The translations under genes and the position numbers were made by a program. A stretch of DNA of 5,564 bases from positions 1 to 5,564 of the forward strand of contig JAGLTP010000437.1 in NCBI GenBank assembly GCA_023135215.1, written 5' to 3'. The number at the start of each line of letters is the position of its first letter. Position 1 is the stretch's first letter. The stretch comes from Candidatus Heimdallarchaeota archaeon (lineage in GTDB: Archaea > Asgardarchaeota > Heimdallarchaeia > Heimdallarchaeales > Heimdallarchaeaceae). The notes under the pieces were generated by a model. It saw only the letters and a list, made by a program, of their open reading frames with translations, searched no databases and had not been told where the DNA came from. Of this stretch, positions 1-5,525 are shown one piece after another.

Positions 1-25
1 CACAAATGGTTGGCAACTGCTGGAT

Positions 26-1162
26 TTGAAAGAAGATGAACTCCCCTTTGTTAGTATTATTGTTCCTACTCTGAATGAAGAAATTAACATTGAAACATGT
101 TTGAGTACCATTATAAATCTTGATTATGCCAATAAAGAGATAATAGTGGTTGATGGGGGCTCTCATGATAAAACCATTGAATTAGTAGAGAAATATCCAG
201 TAAGAGTAATTGTTGATCGTAATCTACCCGATGGATGGGTAGGAAAATCCTATGGATGTCATGTAGGATATTTAGCTGCTAAAGGAGAAATATTGCTTTT
301 TACTGATGCTGATACCAAACATAAACCTTATTCTCTTAGGGCTACAGTATCTCATCTCAAAGGAACAAACTCTGCATTATTTTCTCTATTTCCTTTTCAA
401 GTTTGTGAAAAATGGTATGAATATCTGATAAGTTATTTCTACTTCTTGAGCTATATCGCTGGAGGTCCACGAAAGGATATCAACAACCCTTACATCAAAG
501 ACTCGTATATCGCAAGCGGTCAGTATATGATGTTTACAAGAGAAGGCTATGAGAAGATTGGGGGACACCTAGCTGTAAGTGGTTCATTGGTTGAAGATGT
601 AGCATTATCCAAACTGATTAAAGAAAATGAATTAAGATTGAATTTTATGGATGGTACAGATTTAGTCACAACTAGAATGTATCCTGATAGGTTTTCGGAT
701 TTCTTTAGAGCATTTAGAAGGATGATTTGGGGAGGTATTGTTACTTTACCCTGGTGGAGAGTTCTATTCGTTATATTCTGGATAGTCTACTTTCTTTTAG
801 CACCTTACTTTATGATTGATGCATTTATCAACCAAGAAAACTGGTTTGTTTGGGATTATACTATTGGAATTATAGTAAACTGTTCAGCTTACTTTGCTTA
901 TTCGATCGCTATTTGGCTTTACTGGAGAAAACGAGGAAAGGGATTTTGGCTTTATTACATTATATATCCAATTCCAATGATCATCAACATAGTAATTATT
1001 GTTACATCTCTTTTCTATGGATTTAAAGGTAGTAAAGTTTCTTGGAGGGGAAGATATTATGATACTAAACAAAAGGATAGTACTGAAGAAGGTGTATCTT
1101 CATCAGCTATAGAAGAAAAAAAAACAATTAAAGCAAAGAAAGCTATGAAACAAAAATCCTAA
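26..1162 (+). CDS. Membrane-anchored family 2 glycosyltransferase (5' end uncertain)
   Basis: This protein likely transfers a sugar from a nucleotide-sugar donor to a lipid or other membrane acceptor on the cytoplasmic face. Residues 8-240 form a GT-A fold: the opening strand SIIVPTLNEE (10-19), VDGGSHDKT (42-50), PDGWVGKSYGC (68-78), the metal-binding DADT (94-97), and the likely catalytic-base region VEDVALSKLIK (189-199). The PxGWxGK and VED motifs recall the CrtQ/HpnB-like lipid glycosyltransferases. Hydrophobic segments at about 245-266, 278-299 and 307-332 are probable membrane helices; 130-146 may be an interfacial helix. SWRGRYY (339-345) follows the last helix, then a charged Lys/Glu tail. 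The start is uncertain: base 26 is TTG, and the frame has no stop back to base 2, so the gene may begin outside the window. Only a few residues precede the first conserved strand, so little is probably missing. The acceptor cannot be named from sequence. Confidence 0.87.
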   Translation: MKEDELPFVSIIVPTLNEEINIETCLSTIINLDYANKEIIVVDGGSHDKTIELVEKYPVRVIVDRNLPDGWVGKSYGCHVGYLAAKGEILLFTDADTKHKPYSLRATVSHLKGTNSALFSLFPFQVCEKWYEYLISYFYFLSYIAGGPRKDINNPYIKDSYIASGQYMMFTREGYEKIGGHLAVSGSLVEDVALSKLIKENELRLNFMDGTDLVTTRMYPDRFSDFFRAFRRMIWGGIVTLPWWRVLFVIFWIVYFLLAPYFMIDAFINQENWFVWDYTIGIIVNCSAYFAYSIAIWLYWRKRGKGFWLYYIIYPIPMIINIVIIVTSLFYGFKGSKVSWRGRYYDTKQKDSTEEGVSSSAIEEKKTIKAKKAMKQKS

Positions 1163-1196
1163 ACAGATTTATTATCTAGTTCTTTATCTTCAAAGT
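1163..1196 (+). promoter_or_regulatory. Probable leaderless archaeal promoter of glpK
   Basis: The 34 bases between the glycosyltransferase stop and the glpK ATG contain the TATA-like octamer TTTATTAT at 1168-1175. Its centre lies about 26 bases before the ATG at 1197, which is the archaeal TATA-to-transcription-start distance, so transcription would start at or next to the ATG. The bases just before the ATG (TCTTCAAAGT) hold no SD sequence, which agrees with a leaderless mRNA. This suggests glpK has its own promoter despite the short gap. The call rests on position and composition only. Confidence 0.5.
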
Positions 1197-2675
1197 ATGA
1201 AATTTGTTCTAAGTATTGATCAAGGAACTACTGGAACAAGAGCAATGATTTTTAATCATAGAGGGGAGGAAGTATCAAAAAGCTATGTTCAGCACAAACA
1301 AATTTTCCCTCAACCTGGGTGGGTTGAACATGATCCTGAGGAAATTTGGGAAAATACTCTAAACGTGATTAAGGATGCAATATCACTTGCAAATCTAGAT
1401 GCAAAGCAAATTTGTTCTATAGGAGTTACAAACCAAAGAGAAACTGTGGTAGCGTGGAACAAAGAAACGAACAAACCACTGAACAATGCTATAGTGTGGC
1501 AATGTAGAAGAACAGCAGATATATGTGAGACTCTGAAGAAAGATGGCTTTTTCAAGATTTTCAACAGTAAGACAGGATTGGTCTTAGATCCTTATTTTTC
1601 TGGGACAAAAATAAAGTGGTTGTTAGCTAATTCAAGCAAAGTGCAAGATCAATTAAAAATTGATAATCTAGCAGTAGGGACTATAGATAGCTGGTTAATC
1701 TGGAATTTAACAGGAGAGCATGTAACTGATTTCTCCAACGCATCACGAACACTTCTATTCAATATTCATACAGGCGAGTGGGATAATGAGCTTCTTGAAA
1801 TCATGAAAATTCCTGAATCAATCCTACCAGAGGTTCGTCCAAGTAGCGACAAGGATTTCTATGGTTTTACAAAGAAACAGATACAAGGATCTGAGGTTCC
1901 CGTTGCAGGATGTGCTGGTGATCAACAAGCTGCACTATTTGGTCAAACCTGTTTTGAAGAAGGAGATGTAAAAAACACTTATGGTACAGGAAATTTCATG
2001 CTAATGAACTCAGGGAATCGTGCTATTCAATCAAAAAACGGATTACTGACTACAATTGCTTGGAAGATAGATAACACTCTTACATATGCATTAGAAGGGA
2101 GTGTATTCATTACTGGAGCTGCAATCCAATGGTTGGAAAAAGGCATCAAGATTTTGGAGAGCAAAGAAGAACTAACAAGAGTTATGAATGAAACTCCTGA
2201 TACTCAAGGAGTGTTTTTTGTACCTGCCTTTGTTGGTCTTGGTGCTCCTTACTGGGACAGCTATGCAAGAGGTACAATGGTAGGTTTAACAAGAGGAACA
2301 ACAAGGGATCACATTATCAGAGCAACTCTAGAATCTATCTGTTTCCAATCAGAAGATGTTTTTGAAGCTATGAGTAAAGACTCTGGAAATCCTATCACAG
2401 TTCTTAGAGTTGACGGAGGAGTCACAAACTGCTTACCTCTTCTTCAATTTCAAGCTGATATCTCTAATATTATTGTTCAAAAACCGAAGGTTAACGAAAC
2501 TACAGCTTTAGGCGCTGCATATTTGGCAGGTCTAGCCATAAATTATTGGGAAAACCTTGAAGATATACGTCAGAATTTTCTTATAGAACATACCTTCGAG
2601 TCAACTATGACATTAGAGAAAAGAGAAGCTTTGAAAGATCAATGGACGAAAGCGATAAGACAAACAAGAAGCTAA
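1197..2675 (+). CDS. glpK: Glycerol kinase (FGGY family)
   Basis: This cytosolic enzyme phosphorylates glycerol with ATP to sn-glycerol 3-phosphate. At 492 aa it is full length for the family (about 495-505). Family landmarks appear in order: phosphate-binding loop DQGTTGTRAMIF (8-19), TNQRETVVAW (78-87), NAIVWQCRRT (97-106), YFSGTKIKWL (133-142), AGDQQAALFGQ (240-250), NTYGTGNFMLMN (260-271), VPAFVGLGAPYWDSYARGT (342-360), RVDGGVTN (404-411) and TALGAAYLAGLA (436-447). The glycerol-contacting residues known from E. coli GlpK are all present: Arg81, Glu82, Trp101, Tyr133, Asp242 and Phe267 (E. coli 83, 84, 103, 135, 245, 270). The E. coli fructose-1,6-bisphosphate residue Arg236 is replaced by Glu233, and the His that is phosphorylated by HPr in Gram-positive enzymes is not seen in the 221-233 loop, so those two controls are probably absent. 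No glycerol facilitator or G3P dehydrogenase gene lies in the window. Confidence 0.97.
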   Translation: MKFVLSIDQGTTGTRAMIFNHRGEEVSKSYVQHKQIFPQPGWVEHDPEEIWENTLNVIKDAISLANLDAKQICSIGVTNQRETVVAWNKETNKPLNNAIVWQCRRTADICETLKKDGFFKIFNSKTGLVLDPYFSGTKIKWLLANSSKVQDQLKIDNLAVGTIDSWLIWNLTGEHVTDFSNASRTLLFNIHTGEWDNELLEIMKIPESILPEVRPSSDKDFYGFTKKQIQGSEVPVAGCAGDQQAALFGQTCFEEGDVKNTYGTGNFMLMNSGNRAIQSKNGLLTTIAWKIDNTLTYALEGSVFITGAAIQWLEKGIKILESKEELTRVMNETPDTQGVFFVPAFVGLGAPYWDSYARGTMVGLTRGTTRDHIIRATLESICFQSEDVFEAMSKDSGNPITVLRVDGGVTNCLPLLQFQADISNIIVQKPKVNETTALGAAYLAGLAINYWENLEDIRQNFLIEHTFESTMTLEKREALKDQWTKAIRQTRS

Positions 2676-2744
2676 CTATAACTCATGCTTTCCTAAGCTG
2701 AATATTAGATAAATTTACTAATGTTTCTAAACAAATATAAAAAA

Positions 2745-2785
2745 TTAAAGGTTTCTATAGAATTTTTAACGAAAGGAACCTTAAA
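2745..2785 (+). other. Hairpin downstream of glpK
   Basis: AAGGTTTCT (2748-2756) pairs with AGGAACCTT (2774-2782) as a nine-pair stem with one G-T wobble, extended by two A-T pairs after one mismatch. The 17-base loop includes the T run 2763-2767. It lies about 70 bases past the glpK stop and could be a 3' UTR structure or processing site. The left arm GGTTTCT (2750-2756) also pairs perfectly with AGAAACC (2806-2812), so two exclusive folds are possible. It does not resemble a classical hairpin-plus-T-tract terminator, and chance is a real alternative in such AT-rich DNA. Confidence 0.3.
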
Positions 2786-3157
2786 ATGATTTAATAAATA
2801 ATTAAAGAAACCATGATAGTTACTCTGAACATAAATTCAATATTCCGATAGTAAAATATGCTAGAAAAATTCCTAATTAAAAACCCTTTGCTCTAGTATT
2901 TTAATTGAATTATTTCTTTTGCATATCTTTGATTAAAAAGTGATAATTATGACTCTAGCTAACATCTAGTTGTTAGAATTATGTGCTAACTAAAGTGAAC
3001 CACAAGAATAGCATCCTAAACTATAATTTGTCGGAATTTACTCTTGAAAATGGAAACCAAATATGGTTAAATCTTCTCATTTTCTATACTAAAAATTGTT
3101 TTTCTATTCTAGTAACTTGTTTATGAAATGTAGAAATAAATGATTCAGTGACCAAAA

Positions 3158-3175
3158 TCGTTTTCATGTAAACGA
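3158..3175. promoter_or_regulatory. 18-bp imperfect palindrome upstream of the small gene
   Basis: TCGTTTTCATGTAAACGA is a dyad centred on CATG in which eight of nine base pairs match (only T3164/T3169 fail). Its size and form suit an operator for a dimeric regulator. It lies about 150 bases before the ATG at 3325, which is far for a core operator, so it may serve an unseen transcript in the spacer. The right half overlaps the second copy of the decamer AACGAAAGGA. Confidence 0.3.
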
Positions 3176-3324
3176 AAGGATGTTTAACTTAAGTAAATAA
3201 TTTTTACTACAAAGAAATATTTCCTTTATTACAAGAAACAGTTATTTGATGAAACGTCTTACAAAACCTTTTTTTACTCTATTCCCTAGCATAAGAAAAG
3301 GTCAGTCGAGATTGGGGTAAATTC

Positions 3325-3708
3325 ATGAGTACAATGTTTGATTATCTAGACAGCAGTCAAAAGAAAATCAAAGAAGATAAGATAAAAGAGAAGGAGTTAA
3401 ACGAAAAACTTCTTGAGAAAATCAAAAAACAAAAGAAGGTTGACGTTAATTTTGCGGGGTTTGATGGCAGATTAAGTGAATTAGTAGATGGTATCAGAAC
3501 CATCCCAAATTATCAGAATATTAAGAGTTTTATCAGAGATAAGATCCTTACTGAAGAACCAGGAATTAGTTATAAGAAACTCTCTGTAAAAGCAGGGGTA
3601 CATAAAGGAGTAGCTCTTGTCATATTATACGATTTGTATAATGATAAACTCGAAGAAGAACTGAAGGAAATAGAAGAAGAAAACGGTTTTTCATATAATT
3701 ATAGCTGA
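3325..3708 (+). CDS. Small charged protein with possible helix-turn-helix, function unknown
   Basis: I do not recognise this 127-aa protein. Residues 10-39 are almost entirely Lys, Glu, Asp, Gln, Ile and Leu and should form a helix or coiled coil. A short apparently ordered patch follows (VDVNFAGFDGRLSELVDGIRTIP, broadly 39-61). Residues 64-107 look like a helical bundle with a helix-turn-helix pattern: helix ISYKKLSVKAG (81-91), turn, then helix HKGVALVILYDLYND (93-107). A second acidic stretch (108-120) ends the protein. There is no signal peptide or membrane segment. ATG at 3325 is preceded by the weak SD-like GGGGT (3315-3319); a second ATG follows three codons later. Upstream, AAAACC followed by a T run (3264-3275) could be promoter sequence. 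The gene converges with the phosphoesterase, 8 bases from its stop codon. A DNA- or RNA-binding role is possible but is only inferred from the helical pattern. Confidence 0.75.
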   Translation: MSTMFDYLDSSQKKIKEDKIKEKELNEKLLEKIKKQKKVDVNFAGFDGRLSELVDGIRTIPNYQNIKSFIRDKILTEEPGISYKKLSVKAGVHKGVALVILYDLYNDKLEEELKEIEEENGFSYNYS

Positions 3709-3716
3709 AGTTCTCT

Positions 3717-4421
3717 TTAGAATCCATGATTCAATCTTTCACTTAATGATTCAGGTAAACCTAGTTCTTTCATTCGGTTTTGCAGTGGTGAATAATCGTA
3801 TTTTAGGTGTTCCATAGAGATTGACACTGGACTTGTATTCAGTATAGCATAATATGCTCCAGGAACACCGTTTCTTGTTTGACCAACAGATCCAGGATTC
3901 AAGAAGTGTTTCTTCTCGAATTTAAGTTTAAATGGAACATGGGTATGCCCAACCATTAGAATATCAGTATTTGTTGTTTCAAAGGCTTTCTCCAACATAG
4001 AGTACCATGATTCCTCTGAAAAAGCATCAAAATAATCAAATGTTCGTAAAGGAGATCCATGAACTAGATAGATAGTTTTACTCCCTCTTTCAATTGTTTT
4101 TTTCCTAGGTAATGAAGTCAACCAGTTGTAATTATCTTGCTTCAAATTCTCTTTAGTCCACACAATCATTTCGTAAGCAGTAGGATTGAAAAAGAACGCA
4201 GATTCTTGACCTATAACTCCAGCATCATGGTTTCCCAACACAGTGACTGAACAATTATCTCTTATCAACTCAATACATTCGTTTGGATAAGGATAGTATC
4301 CTACAACATCACCTAGGCAGATTATCTCTTTGATATTTTTCTTTTTCTTAATATCTTTGAGAACTGCCTCTAGTGCAAAGATGTTTGAGTGAATATCGGA
4401 TATTACTGCAATTTTTGCCAA
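3717..4421 (-). CDS. Calcineurin-like metallophosphoesterase
   Basis: This 234-aa protein is a predicted cytosolic phosphoesterase with a two-metal centre. Numbering from the TTG at 4421-4419, the metal and catalytic motifs are in order: SDIHSN (8-13; Asp9, His11), GDVVGYYPYPNEC (37-49; Asp38), GNHD (63-66; Asn64, His65), VHGSP (120-124; His121) and GHTHVP (158-163; His159, His161), followed by NPGSVGQTR (175-183). The GDxVGYxPxPNE form marks the subgroup often annotated as predicted phosphodiesterase or serine/threonine phosphatase-like. The substrate cannot be read from sequence. The start is chosen at TTG 4421 because it puts AKIAVISDIHSN at the N-terminus, as in relatives, and an SD (GGTGA) sits 7 bases upstream. 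The frame is open for 34 more codons to another TTG at 4523, with no ATG or GTG; that extension has no recognisable motif. The gene is divergent from pyrD and convergent with the small gene. Confidence 0.92.
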   Translation of the reverse strand: MAKIAVISDIHSNIFALEAVLKDIKKKKNIKEIICLGDVVGYYPYPNECIELIRDNCSVTVLGNHDAGVIGQESAFFFNPTAYEMIVWTKENLKQDNYNWLTSLPRKKTIERGSKTIYLVHGSPLRTFDYFDAFSEESWYSMLEKAFETTNTDILMVGHTHVPFKLKFEKKHFLNPGSVGQTRNGVPGAYYAILNTSPVSISMEHLKYDYSPLQNRMKELGLPESLSERLNHGF

Positions 4422-4428
4422 ACTCAGT

Positions 4429-4433
4429 TCACC
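4429..4433 (-). promoter_or_regulatory. Ribosome binding site deciding the phosphoesterase start
   Basis: On the minus strand GGTGA lies 7 bases before the TTG at 4421-4419. It matches part of the anti-SD complement GGAGGTGA and is placed correctly. It is the main evidence for the short form of the phosphoesterase over the 268-residue form that starts at TTG 4523. Confidence 0.55.
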
Positions 4434-4523
4434 AAATGTAGATTCTAATAGGTCGTACTTTTCCAAGATGTATTTTTTGTCTTTATCAAATTTACTATAG
4501 GTAAAGCATTTCTTATACAACAA

Positions 4524-4604
4524 ATCTGTTTCTTAATAAAAATTTTCTTTATTTTAGCTCTATTAATTAGTAAAACTTTTCAAGTTTGTATAATTTCTTC
4601 TCTT
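4524..4604. promoter_or_regulatory. Divergent intergenic region, pyrD and phosphoesterase promoters
   Basis: These 81 AT-rich bases separate the longest phosphoesterase frame from pyrD. For pyrD, TATTAATT (4561-4568) or the dyad region at 4573-4587 could form the TATA/BRE element; the 15 bases before the ATG are pyrimidine-rich and carry no SD, so the mRNA is leaderless or has a very short leader. TATAAT at 4589-4594 is too close to the ATG to be the pyrD TATA box. On the minus strand, AAAATTTTTATT (about 4536-4547) could be the phosphoesterase TATA region; transcription would then begin near 4510-4520, downstream of TTG 4523, which favours the TTG 4421 start. Exact elements are inferred. Confidence 0.45.
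4573..4587. promoter_or_regulatory. Perfect dyad in the pyrD promoter region
   Basis: AAACTT-TTC-AAGTTT is a perfect 6-bp inverted repeat around a 3-base centre, lying 18-32 bases before the pyrD ATG. If pyrD mRNA is leaderless it covers the position expected for the TATA box and transcription-factor contacts, so a bound regulator would be well placed to repress. No archaeal pyr operator that I know matches it, and AT-rich chance cannot be excluded. Confidence 0.35.
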
Positions 4605-5525
4605 ATGGAATTAGAAACTACTGTAGGTAGTATAAAACTTCGCAATCCTCTCATTCTCTCGTCTGGTATTCTTGGAACATCATATTCAATCCTTCAAAGA
4701 ATATATGAAGCTGGAATGGGAGCCGTAGTAACGAAAAGTATAGGTCCTAGAGCAAGAAAAGGTAATCCAAATCCAAGTATTTTTGCATTGCAAGAAATTA
4801 AGAGTGTTATAAATTCTGTTGGATTAGCTAATCCTGGATACAAAGTGTTTAGAGAAGACTTAGAAAAACTTATGGAAAATAAAATACCTATAATAACTTC
4901 AATTTTTGGAGAAAATGAAGCAGAATTCGTAGAAGTATTAGAAGGATTAAAAGATCTTCAAATTCTAGCATTTGAATTAAACTTAAGTTGCCCCAATATA
5001 GAAAAAGGGGGAGTGCAAATCGGTACTGATCCAGAATCAGTATTCAATATCGTTAAAAAAATAAAAAGTACAACCACCTCTCCTGTTTGGGTTAAACTTA
5101 CTCCTAATGTGAGTAATATAATAGACATTGCAGAAGCTGCTGTTAAAGGGGGATGTGATGCTTTAGTAGCAATAAATACATTGAAAGCAATGGTGATAGA
5201 TATCGAAACGCACTTACCAATCTTAGGATACAAGAGGGGAGGTTTATCTGGTGCAGCAATCAAACCGATAGGTGTTCGATATGTGTATGATTTATATGAA
5301 AACTTTGGTGAAAAGATCCCCATTGTTGGAGTAGGGGGAATATCGAGAGGAGAAGATGTTATCGAATATTTGCTTGCTGGAGCAAGTGCAGTACAAATTG
5401 GAACTGCATTAGGAGTTGCATATCCAGAAAATATGATTAAATTCTTTCAGATGCGAATTAAGAAATATATGAAGGAACATAATATAGAGCAAATCTCTGA
5501 ACTTGTTGGAGGTGCTCATAAATGA
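4605..5525 (+). CDS. pyrD: Dihydroorotate dehydrogenase, class 1B catalytic subunit
   Basis: This FMN enzyme oxidises dihydroorotate to orotate in de novo pyrimidine synthesis in the cytosol. At 306 aa it has the usual class 1B length and TIM-barrel motif order: RNPLILSSGILG (13-24), VVTKSIGPRARKGNPNPS (41-58; Lys44 near FMN), INSVGLANPGY (69-79), FELNLSCPNIEKGG (123-136), VKLTPN (163-168), INTLKAM (190-196), GGLSGAAIKPIGVR (212-225), GVGGIS (242-247) and QIGTALG (264-270). Cys129 in NLSCPN is the catalytic base expected of class 1 enzymes (class 2 has Ser), flanked by Asn126 and Asn131. Class 1B enzymes work with PyrK, which passes electrons from FMN through FAD and a 2Fe-2S cluster to NAD+; the overlapping gene that follows is probably that partner. 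The ATG is chosen because the conserved start LETTVGSIKLRNP follows it directly and no SD precedes it. Confidence 0.96.
   Translation: MELETTVGSIKLRNPLILSSGILGTSYSILQRIYEAGMGAVVTKSIGPRARKGNPNPSIFALQEIKSVINSVGLANPGYKVFREDLEKLMENKIPIITSIFGENEAEFVEVLEGLKDLQILAFELNLSCPNIEKGGVQIGTDPESVFNIVKKIKSTTTSPVWVKLTPNVSNIIDIAEAAVKGGCDALVAINTLKAMVIDIETHLPILGYKRGGLSGAAIKPIGVRYVYDLYENFGEKIPIVGVGGISRGEDVIEYLLAGASAVQIGTALGVAYPENMIKFFQMRIKKYMKEHNIEQISELVGGAHK
5508..5514 (+). promoter_or_regulatory. Strong ribosome binding site inside the end of pyrD
   Basis: GGAGGTG, a near-complete anti-SD complement, lies 7 bases before the ATG at 5522 and within the last pyrD codons (Gly-Gly-Ala). It supports the overlapping downstream gene and translational coupling. 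It contrasts with the lack of any SD at glpK and pyrD, as expected when first genes are leaderless and internal operon genes use SD. Confidence 0.75.

Larger units (their letters stand above)
2676..3324. other. Long AT-rich spacer without a credible gene
   Basis: The 649 bases between glpK and the next gene hold no reading frame that could be defended as a gene on either strand. The longest ATG frames I traced by eye are only 22 and 27 codons and lack SD sequences. No tRNA, rRNA, CRISPR or transposon end was seen. The stretch does contain small inverted repeats: 2745-2785, 2959-2976, 3158-3175, 3192-3208 and 3214-3223. It also carries the decamer AACGAAAGGA twice, at 2768-2777 and 3171-3180. 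It should contain the 3' end of the glpK transcript and the promoter of the small gene at 3325. An unannotated small RNA is possible but not shown. Confidence 0.7.

Noticed and set aside
6..29. ATG at 6 as a start for the glycosyltransferase
   Set aside because: It is in another frame and reaches a stop after seven codons.
1116..1124. Run of nine A bases near the end of the glycosyltransferase as a frameshift site
   Set aside because: The frame continues cleanly through Glu-Glu-Lys-Lys-Thr to a stop; no overlapping product or stimulatory structure is visible.
1310..1564. 84-codon minus-strand reading frame inside glpK
   Set aside because: It is the antisense shadow of conserved glycerol kinase motifs, with low-complexity hydrophobic sequence.
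2721..2789. 22-codon ATG reading frame in the spacer, plus strand
   Set aside because: It is very short, rich in Lys and Leu as expected of AT-rich DNA, has no SD or well-placed TATA box, and overlaps a candidate hairpin.
2959..2976. CTAACA/TGTTAG inverted repeat as a terminator or mobile-element end
   Set aside because: The stem has six mostly A-T pairs with no following T tract, no target duplication and no transposase gene nearby.
3084..3167. 27-codon ATG reading frame in the spacer, minus strand
   Set aside because: No SD precedes it, it has no recognisable motif, and its start lies inside the 3158-3175 palindrome; chance is sufficient.
3247..3252. TGATGA as the C box of an archaeal C/D-box RNA
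   Set aside because: No CTGA D box follows before the next gene, and no C'/D' pair is present.
4958..5323. 121-codon minus-strand reading frame inside pyrD
   Set aside because: It lies fully within a well-conserved gene, has no motif of its own, and is the antisense shadow of the pyrD frame.
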